Assembly: GCA_963794165.1 (NCBI GenBank)
Contig: CAWCCT010000005.1
Location: 372,001-436,000 of the forward strand
Direction: 5' to 3'
Length of the DNA: 64,000 bases
DNA from: PALSA-350 sp963794165
Lineage (GTDB): Bacteria > Acidobacteriota > Terriglobia > Terriglobales > Acidobacteriaceae
The position numbers and the translations under genes were made by a program. Positions 17,421-26,012 of the stretch are shown one piece after another. The notes below the pieces were generated by a model that worked only from the letters and a program-made list of their open reading frames with translations, did no database searches and was not told where the DNA came from. How positions within the stretch are numbered: the stretch's first letter is position 1; every line of letters starts with the position of its first letter.

Positions 17421-18809
17421 ATGAATCCAGACCTTTTGCTTGGTAGTGTGACCGCCTTTACGGGCTTTGTCCTCAAGACGACACTGGCCTTCGGGGTATG
17501 TCTGGGCTTAAGTTGGCTGGCCGATTCTCCAGGCCGCAGATTCATGGTCTGGTTAAGTTTTCTCTACGGGACTGCAGCCTACTGGCTCTGGCTAGCCAAA
17601 GGCGTTCTAGCCGCGGGGAAAGCGGCGGCCAGTACCTCGGTCGTTGTTGCGCAACCGGTGGCGAGTGTCGGCGACTTGCAGATTCCGGGTTCCTGGGCCA
17701 TCCCGCTGGGTATCGCTCTGCGGGTGATTGGGATCGCCTACCTGCTGGTTTTGAGCTACATGCTGGTTGCACATATCAAGAAGCACCTGCGGTTAAGATG
17801 GGTTCTGGGGTTTACCAGCCAACCGCCGGGCGAGATCACGGCAGCGTTTCAGCCGCTCGCCGAGAACCTTGGTGTAGGCCGTTCAAGACTGCTGGTACTG
17901 TCTGGAGTCACCTCGCCCGCAACCTTCGGCTGGATTCGGCCAACCATTCTGCTCCCCGATGCCTGCCTGGAACAGGACCGCTCCGATCTCGAAGATATTC
18001 TGCGCCACGAGCTGCACCACGTTCGTCGTTGGGATTTTGTCTGGAACGGGCTTGCCATTGCATGCCGGGCTCTCGTTTTCTTTCATCCAGCGGCCTGGTA
18101 TGCCGTGAAGAAAATGCAATTCAATCGTGAGCTCGCCTGTGATCTTGCAGCTGTCTCCGACTCGCCGAAAGGGAGAGCCAAGTACGCCGAGTGTCTGATT
18201 CATTTTGCGCGCTTGAACTCCTCTCCGGACTCAAGCAATTGGGGGATAGATTTTGCGGCATCGTCGCAACACCTGAAGGCTCGCGTTCGCTCCATCCTGG
18301 CGGATAGCAAAAAGCCTTCGGTCTGGGTAGTCTGCTCACGCATCGCTGGTGGACTGGCTCTCCTTGCAGGATTTGCCGCCGTTGAACCGTCGTTAGCGGT
18401 TCTGCTTTCCTATGCTCGGCAGCAGAGCGCACAGCCCTTGGCGATGGAGATGCGCACCAGCCCTGCGCCAGCGGAGCCGGGAGCAAGAGCAACCAGGAAG
18501 GCACGGTTTCCCAGAGAGTCGACGGCAACGAGCACAGACTCATCGGTGGCAAGCTTGAGCGAGACGGCTCAACCCACTGATCTCTCCAGCGGGCGCACAG
18601 ATGGCGGTCCCGCAGCCCAGGGTGGGGGCCCGCAACTACTCCATCGCGGCGCATCCGGAACTGGCGCCAAGCAGCAGACCGTGATTCAGATTGACGACGC
18701 CTCCGGGCAAAGTACCAAGGCGGGAGATCACAATCACCAGCAGGCTCTCCAACAAAGCGCGACTGCGGCCGCGGTTTTAAAGCGGCTCTCCACCTTCGAC
18801 CATCACTAG
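17421..18809 (+). CDS. M56-family (BlaR1/MecR1-like) membrane metalloprotease sensor
   Basis: A membrane zinc protease that typically inactivates the BlaI repressor after sensing a signal. Hydrophobic segments lie near 12-33, 42-63, 93-117 and 310-330. The zinc motif is HELHH (196-200) in ILRHELHHVRRWDFVWNG, followed by HPAAWYAVKKMQFNRELACD with the third ligand Glu. The C-terminal 130 residues are low-complexity, Ser/Thr/Gln-rich and lack a penicillin-binding sensor domain, so the signal is unlikely to be read by BlaR1-type acylation. The gene is 462 codons and starts 12 bases after blaI. Function as the blaI partner is inferred from synteny. Confidence 0.9.
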   Translation: MNPDLLLGSVTAFTGFVLKTTLAFGVCLGLSWLADSPGRRFMVWLSFLYGTAAYWLWLAKGVLAAGKAAASTSVVVAQPVASVGDLQIPGSWAIPLGIALRVIGIAYLLVLSYMLVAHIKKHLRLRWVLGFTSQPPGEITAAFQPLAENLGVGRSRLLVLSGVTSPATFGWIRPTILLPDACLEQDRSDLEDILRHELHHVRRWDFVWNGLAIACRALVFFHPAAWYAVKKMQFNRELACDLAAVSDSPKGRAKYAECLIHFARLNSSPDSSNWGIDFAASSQHLKARVRSILADSKKPSVWVVCSRIAGGLALLAGFAAVEPSLAVLLSYARQQSAQPLAMEMRTSPAPAEPGARATRKARFPRESTATSTDSSVASLSETAQPTDLSSGRTDGGPAAQGGGPQLLHRGASGTGAKQQTVIQIDDASGQSTKAGDHNHQQALQQSATAAAVLKRLSTFDHH

Positions 18810-18877
18810 CAGACCCGCGTCTCACCGGATCGCTGCAACAGCACACGGCCAGAATCGCTAGGACTCGCTTCTCCCAG

Positions 18878-18988
18878 CTAACGAATAAGGAAGAAGAAGG
18901 TACTGCCGGCGGCGACTGCGATCGCAACCATGACTGCGACTACATAGAACAAGTACGAAGCCGGTAGATCTTCGTCATCTGATTCCAT
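18878..18988 (-). CDS. Putative 36-residue single-span membrane protein
   Basis: A small frame opposite to the surrounding operon. It reads a charged start, MESDDEDLPASYL, then one hydrophobic span, FYVVAVMVAIAVAAGSTFFF, and ends LIR before a TAG. The acidic head and single helix give a clear topology with the N-terminus probably outside the charged-inside rule, so orientation is uncertain. An AAGGTG lies five bases before the ATG at 18988. It occupies the gap between the M56 gene and the secreted protein gene. I do not recognise a family. It could be chance, but amphiphilic layout and a ribosome site favour a real gene. Confidence 0.55.
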   Translation of the reverse strand: MESDDEDLPASYLFYVVAVMVAIAVAAGSTFFFLIR

Positions 18989-19017
18989 CTCACACCTTGT
19001 TCTTCTCCACTCAGCTC

Positions 19018-19046
19018 TTGCCATAAAGTCTTAAGCAATTAAGAAT
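19018..19046 (+). promoter_or_regulatory. Promoter with embedded BlaI-type operator
   Basis: TTGCCA (19018-19023) and AAGAAT (19041-19046), spaced by 17 bases, form a plausible sigma-70 promoter for the gene at 19068. The dyad TCTTAA-GCAA-TTAAGA (19029-19044) lies in the spacer and overlaps the -10 box. It has the same half-sites and four-base spacing as the palindrome upstream of blaI (16943-16958). Binding there would block RNA polymerase, which suggests this gene belongs to the same regulon. Confidence 0.65.
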
Positions 19047-19067
19047 AAAAGTCAAGGAAATCCGCGG

Positions 19068-19931
19068 ATGCGTCACTCTGAGGTTTCTCCAATCTCCTGT
19101 CGCGTGCGGGCCGTGAAGAGCGTCCTCCTGCTCCTCCTGCTTGAATTGTCTTTCGTTAGCCCGCGTGCTCAGATACGGCAAGCCTTATCGCCGGCCGAGA
19201 TGGTCAATCAGATGGTGCAAGCTGAGTCCAGTGCGAAAGCAAATCGCCCGCACTTCTTATACAGAAGGAAAGAAAGATCAATCCGGACAAAGGGTCACCT
19301 CTGGGATGAATTGGTAGTCGAGACCGGGGAGGGTCGAATGCGCCGCCTAATCGCTGTTGATGGCAAGCCCTTATCCAGCAGCGAACAATCAGCCGAAGAC
19401 AATCGCATCACTTATCTGACGAATCATCCTGCTGATTTTCGCCGGGAAGCTCAGGGACGCAAAGATGACGAGGCGCGGATGGCGGATTTGTTAAGAGAAC
19501 TCCCCAGACTCTTTCTGCTCCAAACCGCCGGCTCGGAGGGTGATTGTACCCGTATCACTTTCGCGCCTAATCCACAATTTCAGGAAGCGAGCTTTCAGGA
19601 CAGGGTAGTTCACGCCATGTCCGGCGTATTGCTTATTCATAATGCCGACAAGCGCCTTTGCGGAATTGACGCCCACCTCGATCATGGCGTGGAGTTCGGC
19701 TTTGGTCTTCTCGGCAAGGTGAGTGATCAGAGCCACTTCTCCGTGGTGCGCCAGGAGATCTGTCCCGGGCAATGGAAAACAACGAAAGTACACGTACATG
19801 TGGATGGAAGCATTCTGCTCATGAAGAGCGTCTCACGGGATGAGGACTCATCGCGTTCCGGCTTCAAATTAATTGACCATGATCTGACCGTGGTCCAGGC
19901 CGCAGCCCTGGTTCGATCAACGACCTTCTAA
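19068..19931 (+). CDS. Exported protein of unknown function, probable BlaI-regulon member
   Basis: A 287-residue protein with an N-terminal signal anchor or signal peptide (VKSVLLLLLLELSFVSPRAQ, about 16-35). The mature part opens with LSPAEMVNQMVQAESSAKAN and HFLYRRKERSIRTKGHLWDE, and is rich in beta-strand patterns of the kind seen in LolA/RseB-like lipid-binding folds. That resemblance is weak and I do not assign a function. The start ATG at 19068 lies 24 bases after a BlaI-type operator. It is probably controlled by the upstream repressor and therefore could be the effector of the sensor system, acting in the periplasm. Confidence 0.7.
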   Translation: MRHSEVSPISCRVRAVKSVLLLLLLELSFVSPRAQIRQALSPAEMVNQMVQAESSAKANRPHFLYRRKERSIRTKGHLWDELVVETGEGRMRRLIAVDGKPLSSSEQSAEDNRITYLTNHPADFRREAQGRKDDEARMADLLRELPRLFLLQTAGSEGDCTRITFAPNPQFQEASFQDRVVHAMSGVLLIHNADKRLCGIDAHLDHGVEFGFGLLGKVSDQSHFSVVRQEICPGQWKTTKVHVHVDGSILLMKSVSRDEDSSRSGFKLIDHDLTVVQAAALVRSTTF

Positions 19932-19940
19932 GACGCCTCG

Positions 19941-20609
19941 CTAAACAGCTCTCTCTAGCGGCATGAATTCAAGTTCCAGGCCCTCATCGCCGGGCAAAAT
20001 CGTGATGCTTACTCTGGCCAGCGACTCCACGATCCAGTCGGCTGCCGCGAGTTGATCGAGGCGGTGAGAGAAGGTGGTAGCCAGAACCTTGCATCCCGCG
20101 GCGTGTCCGGCCTTTGCCCCTGAAGTTGAGTCCTCGATCACCACGCAATCCGCCGGCGCCAGGCCGAGAATCTTCGCCCCTTTGAGGTAGGGCTCCGGAT
20201 GAGGTTTGCCATGAGTCACCATGTCGGCGGTGACAATGTGCCGCGGCACAGGGATCCCCGCGAACGCGAGACGGCTGCGTGCCAGCCGTTCGGTCGCAGA
20301 AGTGACAATCGTCCAGTACTTCTGTGGCAGCAATTGCAAAATCGACGCCACACCTTCCAATACTTCGAGGCCTTCGTTGTCTCCTACCTCGAGGTCTTCA
20401 ATCACCTTCAGCTCCGCCATGTGATCGGCATCCGGCTTCAGCGTGCGCACCGTTTCAATGGCCCTCATGCCGTGAGCGGTCTTGATCGTTTCGCGCACAT
20501 CGAGGCCATGCCGCTCCGCCCAGGTTTGCCAGCTTCGCTCGACCGATCCCAGCGAGCTGATCAACACTCCGTCCATGTCAAAGAGCAGGCCCTTCGTTCT
20601 TACCTTCAT
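19941..20609 (-). CDS. HAD-superfamily sugar phosphatase / phosphoglucomutase-like hydrolase
   Basis: A 222-residue HAD subfamily IA enzyme. Motif I is LLFDMDGVLISS (8-19, nucleophile Asp and the second Asp), motif II Thr-Ser in TIVTSATER, motif III Lys in GKPHPEPY, and motif IV VVIEDSTSGAKAG. The cap domain has HGMRAIETVRTL as in yeast glycerol-3-phosphatase and 2-deoxyglucose-6-phosphatase relatives. Its ATG overlaps the stop of the preceding phosphohexomutase gene by four bases, so it is the last gene of the manC-pgm operon and probably acts on a sugar phosphate in that pathway. Confidence 0.88.
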   Translation of the reverse strand: MKVRTKGLLFDMDGVLISSLGSVERSWQTWAERHGLDVRETIKTAHGMRAIETVRTLKPDADHMAELKVIEDLEVGDNEGLEVLEGVASILQLLPQKYWTIVTSATERLARSRLAFAGIPVPRHIVTADMVTHGKPHPEPYLKGAKILGLAPADCVVIEDSTSGAKAGHAAGCKVLATTFSHRLDQLAAADWIVESLARVSITILPGDEGLELEFMPLERAV

Positions 20610-22030
20610 GCCGCATCTCCCATAGCGAATTTTCGTCCCGCCTCAAGCAAAGCCTGCACCGCTTCCGGAGAGCCGCTCTCGGCATAAATGCGCAACAGCG
20701 GCTCGGTGCCGGAGGCTCGTAAAAGCACCCAGGTCTCAGCCGGCAGGGCTTCGGGATTCTCGAGATAAAACTTCATTCCATCGAGTGTTTCATGGCGCAA
20801 CACGCGCATACCGGCAAACTCGCTTAACCCAGTTGCCGCGCGGCGAACGGCCGACTGCTTTATCTCTTCCGCAATGTGCAGGTCGAGCCGGCCGTAATGG
20901 TGCTCGCCATATTCTTCCTGCAGCGCAGCAACCAGTGAGCCCAGGGTGCGGCCCTCCTCCGCCATGATATTGGCGAGAAGAAGTGCATTGAGCAGACCAT
21001 CCCGTTCCGGCAAATGTCTGCCGATGCCAATGCTGCCCGATTCCTCGCCGCCAATCAGGATGTCTTTCTCCAGCATCAATTCGCATACATGCTTGAAGCC
21101 GATGCCATGCTCATAGAGTTTGCGCCCATAGCGCGCCGCGATCCGGTCCAGCATCTTTGTCGTGTTGAAGGCTCGCGCCACATCCCCCGGCCACTGCTTG
21201 CGTTTGAGCAGCCACTGGAGCAACAGGCAATAGATTTTGTTGGCATCGACGAAGCGGCCCTTCTCGTCGACTGCGCCGATGCGATCCGCATCCCCGTCGG
21301 TGGCAAAACCGGCTTGGCAGCCGTGCTCCAGCACAGCGATCTCCAGCGCCCGGATGTGGGGAGGAATCGGCTCCGGCTGAATGCCGGGAAAGAGAGGATT
21401 CAACTCGCCACGGATCTCCACGTGCTCCACGCCGACGCCGGAGAAAATGCCCGCCAGCACCCCTCGCCCTGCGCCATACATGCAGTCGATAGCGTATTTC
21501 TGCCCCGCGGCGGCAATCCGCTTCAGGTCAGCGAAAACAGAAATGGCCTCGATATAGGGACTGAGAAAATCGACCTCGGTGATGGCAGCGCTTGATCCTG
21601 CCCGGAGTGGTTCTTGCCCCAGGTAACTTTCGACCGCCGCCATGATCCCCGGGCTGCCCGATCCTCCATAGCTGGCCTTGTACTTCACCCCATTCCAGTT
21701 GAAGGGATTGTGGCTGGAGGTGATCATCACCCCGCCGGCCGCGCCCAGATGTTTTACCGCGTAGGAGAGAGCCGGTGTGGGCGTGATGCGATCGGCCAGG
21801 CGGACCGGGATCCCAGCTGCGGCTGCTACTTCCGCGACGATCTGCGCAAAGCGCTGGGATAAGAATCGGGTGTCGTACCCCACGCAGAGGCCGCGAGCGG
21901 CATCCTCCTGCGCGCAGACGTAGCGCGCGATGGCGCCCGCCGCCACGCGTACGTTTGCTTCGGTGAAGTCGGCGGCCAGAATTCCGCGCCAGCCATCGGT
22001 CCCGAATTTGATAGGTTTTTCCAGCTTCAA
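20606..22030 (-). CDS. Phosphoglucomutase/phosphomannomutase
   Basis: An alpha-D-phosphohexomutase of 474 residues that moves phosphate between C6 and C1 of a hexose. The phosphoserine loop is TSSHNP (Ser106), the metal loop DGDADRIGA near 252-260, the sugar-binding GGEESGSIGIG near 336-346, and the C-terminal phosphate-binding RASGTEPLLRIYAE. It starts at ATG 22030, overlapping the manC stop by four bases. With manC it most likely converts mannose-6-phosphate to mannose-1-phosphate for GDP-mannose synthesis, although phosphoglucomutase activity is equally possible from sequence alone. Confidence 0.93.
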   Translation of the reverse strand: MKLEKPIKFGTDGWRGILAADFTEANVRVAAGAIARYVCAQEDAARGLCVGYDTRFLSQRFAQIVAEVAAAAGIPVRLADRITPTPALSYAVKHLGAAGGVMITSSHNPFNWNGVKYKASYGGSGSPGIMAAVESYLGQEPLRAGSSAAITEVDFLSPYIEAISVFADLKRIAAAGQKYAIDCMYGAGRGVLAGIFSGVGVEHVEIRGELNPLFPGIQPEPIPPHIRALEIAVLEHGCQAGFATDGDADRIGAVDEKGRFVDANKIYCLLLQWLLKRKQWPGDVARAFNTTKMLDRIAARYGRKLYEHGIGFKHVCELMLEKDILIGGEESGSIGIGRHLPERDGLLNALLLANIMAEEGRTLGSLVAALQEEYGEHHYGRLDLHIAEEIKQSAVRRAATGLSEFAGMRVLRHETLDGMKFYLENPEALPAETWVLLRASGTEPLLRIYAESGSPEAVQALLEAGRKFAMGDAA

Positions 22031-23133
22031 ATCAATTCGTCGTGCTTACCCGCGAGCTCGCTGACTACCCGGCGCACGTCCTGCGAGCGCTCCCGGGTGG
22101 TGATCAGGATGGCGTCTTCCGTCTCCACTACGACCAGGTCATTTACCCCCATGAGGGCGACAAATTTCTCCGGGCTGTAGACGTAATTGTTGCGCGCATC
22201 GATCCCTACCAAGCCCCTGGCCTCAGTCACGTTGCCATCTCTGGCGTTGCCCTGCGCCAATTGGTGCTCGTAAAGGGAGTCCCAGGAGCCCAGGTCGTTC
22301 CAGCCGAACTCGGCCGGCAGACAGTAAATATTCGAGTGGTGTTCACCCTTGGCTGAGCGGGGCTCGAGCACCGCGTAGTCGATGCTGATGTTTTCGCAGG
22401 AGGGATACAGCTCGCGAAAAACCTGCTCGAAGCGAGGCGTTCCATAGGCGTCGGCAATCTGCTGCAGATAGGGCGCGGTCTCCGACAAGTGCTCGCGGAT
22501 AGCGTTGGCCAGCGTGCGCGCGCTCCACAGGAAAATCCCGCTATTCCAGTAGTACCTGCCGGCGAGCATAAACTCTTCTGCCTTTTCCCGATTAGGCTTC
22601 TCGGTAAACCGGCGCACGCGCTTGACGTCGTGAGGCAGTTTGTCACCCGTCTCGATGTAGCCGTATCCAGTCTCTGGCCGGACAGGCTTCACCCCCAGCA
22701 CCACAATGTTTTCGCCTTCCGCCGCCAGCTCGATCCCTTGCTCGAGGGTGGCTCGATACTTCTCCTCATCGGTGATCACGTGGTCGGCGGGAAAGATGCC
22801 CAGCACCGCATCAGGAGAGAAGCGCTCGACGAGGAAAGCCGCCAGTCCTGCCGCCGGGGCGGTGTTGCGCGCCGCCGGTTCGCAGATGATCTGCTCCCCG
22901 GGCATGGTTTGCAATTGTTCAGCAATGGCTGCGGATAGCAGGTCATTCGTGATCACCCAAAGCTCGTTCGCCGTGGCTAAAGTGCCCAGCCGGTCCACCG
23001 TGCTTTGGATCATGGTGCGTGCGCCATCCAGGACCAGCAGTTGCTTCGCCCGCCAGCGCCGGCTCCGGGGCCAGAACCGCGTTCCGCTACCGCCGGCCAG
23101 GATGATGGGCCGAAATTCAATTTTGGTTTTCAT
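22027..23133 (-). CDS. manC: Mannose-1-phosphate guanylyltransferase
   Basis: Forms GDP-mannose from mannose-1-phosphate and GTP. The nucleotidyl-transferase signature ILAGGSGTRFWPRSR is at residues 11-25, followed by KQLLVLDG; EPAARNTAPA (about 85-94), FPADHVI, and KPVRPETGYGYIE are ManC hallmarks. At 368 residues it has only the transferase domain and lacks the C-terminal isomerase domain found in bifunctional ManC/AlgA proteins. It is seven bases downstream of the aminotransferase gene and overlaps the phosphohexomutase start. The product probably feeds exopolysaccharide or glycan synthesis. Confidence 0.96.
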   Translation of the reverse strand: MKTKIEFRPIILAGGSGTRFWPRSRRWRAKQLLVLDGARTMIQSTVDRLGTLATANELWVITNDLLSAAIAEQLQTMPGEQIICEPAARNTAPAAGLAAFLVERFSPDAVLGIFPADHVITDEEKYRATLEQGIELAAEGENIVVLGVKPVRPETGYGYIETGDKLPHDVKRVRRFTEKPNREKAEEFMLAGRYYWNSGIFLWSARTLANAIREHLSETAPYLQQIADAYGTPRFEQVFRELYPSCENISIDYAVLEPRSAKGEHHSNIYCLPAEFGWNDLGSWDSLYEHQLAQGNARDGNVTEARGLVGIDARNNYVYSPEKFVALMGVNDLVVVETEDAILITTRERSQDVRRVVSELAGKHDELI

Positions 23134-23139
23134 TTGCTC

Positions 23140-24330
23140 CTAGGAAAGACTGCTGAAAAATTTCTTCATCCGAACCACGCCTTCGTCTATGTCGTTGTGC
23201 GCGACAGCGTAGGACAGGCGAATGTGCTCCTGTGTGCCGAAGGCCTCCCCTGGAACCGTGACCACATGTGCTTCCTGCAGCAGGCGCGAGGCAAGCTCGG
23301 TAGTGCTCTTTGCGCCCGGTTTCCCCAGGAACGCCGATACATTCGGGTAAACATAGAACGCGCCCTCCGGCGTAGTGCAGGTGATGCCGGGAATGGTCTT
23401 CAATCCCTGCAAAATGCGGTCGCGCAGTTTTAGGTAATCCGCGCGCATCTCCGCCACGCATTCCTGCGAACCTGCCAGCGCGGCGATGGCTGCCTTTTGC
23501 ACCATGGCCGCGGGCGATGACGTGGACTGGCTCTGCAGCTTGCTCATCGCCGCGATGATGGGCTTGGGGCCCAGAGCGAAGCCGGCACGCCAGCCGGTCA
23601 TGGCGTAAGTCTTGGAAAGGGAACCGAGCACAATTACGTGCTCCTTGGCCTCCACGAAAGAACCGCCGGAGACTGGAGCACCGGCATATTGCAGGTACAC
23701 GTAGCATTCATCCAGCAGCAGGAAGATTCCCCGGGCGTGGGCCAGCTTCACAATCCGTTCCAGGTCGCTGGGGGAGACGACGGAGCCTGCCGGATTCGAC
23801 GGCGAGTTCAGAATAATGGCCTTGGTTCGCGGCGTAATCGCGCGCTCGATGGCGTCTGCGGTGATACGAAAATTCTCTGCTTCTTCCGTGGGCAGGTAGA
23901 TCACTTTACCCCCGGCATATTGAACGATGTCCTTAAACGACACCCAGTAGGGGACGGGCAGAATGACCTCATCGCCGTGGTCCACCAGCACCTGGATAGC
24001 GTTGAATAGCGCCAGCTTGCCGCCGGTCGTGAAGACGGTCTCGTCCGCGGTGTAGTCGGAGCCGAAGTCGCAGGCGTGGCGTTGCACGATCGCCTTTCTA
24101 AGCTCGGGGATTCCGGAAACGACTGTATAGCGGGTAAAGTTTTCCTCGATAGCCGCGATGGCGGCGTCTTTAATGTGCCGCGGAGTAGGGAAGTGCGGTT
24201 CCCCTGCGCCAAAATCGACCAGGTGGGCGCCGTGGGAGCGCAGCCTGGCGGCTTCCGCAGTAACCGCCATGGTGGCGGAAATCTCAATACGTCCAATACG
24301 GTCGGCGAAGGTTTTGGTGGCGGTCGGCAT
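23140..24330 (-). CDS. PLP-dependent class I/II aminotransferase (aspartate aminotransferase type)
   Basis: Catalyses amino-group transfer between an amino acid and a 2-oxo acid using pyridoxal phosphate. From the preferred ATG at 24330 (396 residues) the features are FGAGEPHFPTP at the N-terminus, NSPSNPAG, DECYVYLQY, and the PLP-binding Lys240 in LGSLSKTYAMTGWRAGF. A longer in-frame start at 24453 adds 41 residues with no conserved sequence that run toward repeat RB, so the inner start is chosen. It heads the operon with manC, pgm and the HAD gene, though a functional link to sugar metabolism is not obvious. Substrate specificity (aspartate, or a broader range) is undetermined. Confidence 0.92.
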   Translation of the reverse strand: MPTATKTFADRIGRIEISATMAVTAEAARLRSHGAHLVDFGAGEPHFPTPRHIKDAAIAAIEENFTRYTVVSGIPELRKAIVQRHACDFGSDYTADETVFTTGGKLALFNAIQVLVDHGDEVILPVPYWVSFKDIVQYAGGKVIYLPTEEAENFRITADAIERAITPRTKAIILNSPSNPAGSVVSPSDLERIVKLAHARGIFLLLDECYVYLQYAGAPVSGGSFVEAKEHVIVLGSLSKTYAMTGWRAGFALGPKPIIAAMSKLQSQSTSSPAAMVQKAAIAALAGSQECVAEMRADYLKLRDRILQGLKTIPGITCTTPEGAFYVYPNVSAFLGKPGAKSTTELASRLLQEAHVVTVPGEAFGTQEHIRLSYAVAHNDIDEGVVRMKKFFSSLS

Positions 24331-24678
24331 TCCTACTATCTTGGCAGACTCCGCCCTGTGCGGGAAAGCGGCAGACTCAAGATGACCATCGAGCTGGGTT
24401 GCACTTCTGTGGGATCTTCTTACGTGAAATAAGAGCTGTCCTTGCACGGTCACGGCTCCGTTGCTTTGTATCAGGGCACGACTTTAGTCGGGCCGCAAAG
24501 AATTGAAAGAGATTGGGCTTTAGCCCCTGCGAATATGCCTCCCGCATGAAAAACCCAGGGCTAAAGCCCAGATATTGCTCGACTTTATAACGGCCCGACT
24601 AAAGTCGTGCCCTGATACAAAGCACCAGAGCCGTGACTGTACAGGTTTGCAGCAGATAATCCCGGGGGGACTGCTGAC
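24331..24678. other. Intergenic region with long inverted repeat RB
   Basis: A 348-base gap upstream of the aminotransferase gene and downstream of kdsB. Most of it is RB copy 1 (24436-24645). The remaining bases near 24331-24435 must contain the aminotransferase operon promoter, but no convincing boxes were found. No gene-like frame is present. Confidence 0.5.
24436..24645. repeat. Repeat family RB, copy 1: about 210-bp long inverted repeat
   Basis: The outer arms pair over about 60 bases: GCACGGTCACGGCTCCGTT and GCTTTGTATCAGGGCACGAC on the left are matched by inverted copies on the right ending at 24645, with few mismatches. Inside lie a self-complementary GACTTTAGTCGGG in each arm and opposed GGGCTTTAGCCCCTG and CAGGGCTAAAGCCC hairpins. 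The inner part (24473-24623) matches 35794-35972 almost exactly in its arms. It would form one long imperfect stem. Confidence 0.9.
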
Positions 24679-25401
24679 CTACCGTGAAAGCTGCCGCAAA
24701 ACCTGTTCGGCGGCCAGAAGGTCCTCCTCGGTATCGACCCCGATGGTGGCGAAGGTGGTGTGCTCAACGTAGATGTCGATCCCATTCTCCAACAAACGCA
24801 ATTGTTCCAGCCGTTCGGCTGATTCAAGGGGGCTTGGCGGAAGCCCGGCGAAGCGGCTCAGGGCGCCTTTGCGATAGGCGTACAGGCCGAGGTGCTTATG
24901 CGGGGCCATGGCAGTTCCCCGAATGTAGGGAATGGTAGCGCGGGAGAAATAAAGCGCCCGGCCGTCATTCGCTGTTACCACCTTCACGGCGTTGGGGTCA
25001 TCGATCTCGGCGGGCGAACAGGGGGTTGACAGCGTAGTAACCTCAGCCCCAGTCAGGGCGAAGGGTCGCAGCAAGGCATCGATGTGTTCCCGCCGGACCA
25101 GGGGTTCGTCTCCCTGGATATTCACGTAAATATCCGCATCGACCACAGCGGCGACGGCATGAACCCGATCCGTGCCGCTGGGGAGATCGGGTGAGGTCAT
25201 GAGACTAGGCCAGCCTTGCGAATCGGCATAGGCGACGACCTCGCTGGAATCGGTGGCAATCAGCACCTGGTCGAGTTGCGGGCAAGCGAGTGCTGCGCGA
25301 TAAACCCATCCCAGCATGGGAACGCCGGCAATCGGCCGCAGCACCTTGCCCGGCAGCCGTGTGGAGGCCAGCCGCGCCGGTATGACGGCTACGATCCTCA
25401 T
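24679..25401 (-). CDS. kdsB: 3-deoxy-manno-octulosonate cytidylyltransferase (CMP-KDO synthetase)
   Basis: Activates KDO as CMP-KDO for lipopolysaccharide inner-core synthesis, so the organism probably makes KDO-containing lipid A. The 240-residue protein begins VIPARLASTRLPGKVL and contains ATDSSEVV, SGTDRVHAV and NIQGDEPLV, all KdsB signatures, and later HKHLGLYAYRKGAL. The ATG at 25401 overlaps the cupin gene stop (ATGA). Longer upstream frames to 25719 are shadows of the cupin gene. Confidence 0.96.
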   Translation of the reverse strand: MRIVAVIPARLASTRLPGKVLRPIAGVPMLGWVYRAALACPQLDQVLIATDSSEVVAYADSQGWPSLMTSPDLPSGTDRVHAVAAVVDADIYVNIQGDEPLVRREHIDALLRPFALTGAEVTTLSTPCSPAEIDDPNAVKVVTANDGRALYFSRATIPYIRGTAMAPHKHLGLYAYRKGALSRFAGLPPSPLESAERLEQLRLLENGIDIYVEHTTFATIGVDTEEDLLAAEQVLRQLSR

Positions 25402-25844
25402 GCGTGGAAGGGGTCGGATCCCACCGAGTCCGTCTCGTCCTCGGGACTGGGTATATCCAGGTTGACCACCACAGGTTCCTGGCCGCTGCGAACGATAACT
25501 GCCTCCACTGGTTGATCTTTGCGTGCGTTTAGCTCCTGGTGAGGTGCAAACGGAGGCACATAGACAAAGTCTCCCGGCCCAGCCTCGTCTACAAACTCCA
25601 GGTGTTCTCCCCAGCGGAAGCGGGCGCGTCCACGCACGATATAGATGACGGTTTCCAATTCTCCGTGATGATGGGGACCGGTTTTCGCGTTGGGATGCAC
25701 GACCACCGTGCCCGCCCAAAGTTTTTGCGCCCCGACGCGAGCGTAGGAAATGGCCTCGGCGCGCGTCATACCAGGGGTCTGCGGCGTATTGCTATCGAGC
25801 TCCCCGCTGCGAACGATGCGCAGGCTGAGGGATGAGTCAGACAT
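25398..25844 (-). CDS. Small cupin-domain protein
   Basis: A 148-residue single-cupin protein. The metal-binding motif 1 is seen as TGPHHHGELETVIYIVRGRA (His-x-His-type with Glu) and motif 2 as GDFVYVPPFAPHQELNA. Such proteins bind a metal or small ligand and may be isomerases, dioxygenases or sensors; none can be chosen from sequence. It overlaps kdsB by four bases, indicating translational coupling and possibly a role in sugar or surface-glycan metabolism. The ATG at 25844 lies about 40 bases from repeat RE. Confidence 0.85.
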   Translation of the reverse strand: MSDSSLSLRIVRSGELDSNTPQTPGMTRAEAISYARVGAQKLWAGTVVVHPNAKTGPHHHGELETVIYIVRGRARFRWGEHLEFVDEAGPGDFVYVPPFAPHQELNARKDQPVEAVIVRSGQEPVVVNLDIPSPEDETDSVGSDPFHA

Positions 25845-25884
25845 TGGACGGTACCGTAAACGCTCGATGCAAGTCTAAGGCTTC

Positions 25885-26007
25885 CGGATCCGCAACAAAC
25901 CTCGGGTGCCCCACATCTCGCTCGTTTTTCGCGAGATGTGGGATACCACGGCTCTACACCTGCAACCTTTCGACGACCAACGGCCACCCGAGGTCCGTTG
26001 CGGATCA
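25885..26007. repeat. Compound palindrome containing repeat RE copy 1
   Basis: An outer inverted repeat (GATCCGCAACAAACCTCGGG at the left, pairing with CACCCGAGGTCCGTTGCGGA at the right) encloses the hairpin of repeat RE at 25904-25950: GGGTGCCCCACATCTCGC, a short T-rich loop, then GCGAGATGTGGG. The same RE core is at 45974-46020. It lies between the cupin gene and a small zinc-ribbon gene. Confidence 0.85.
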
Positions 26008-26012
26008 CGGCC

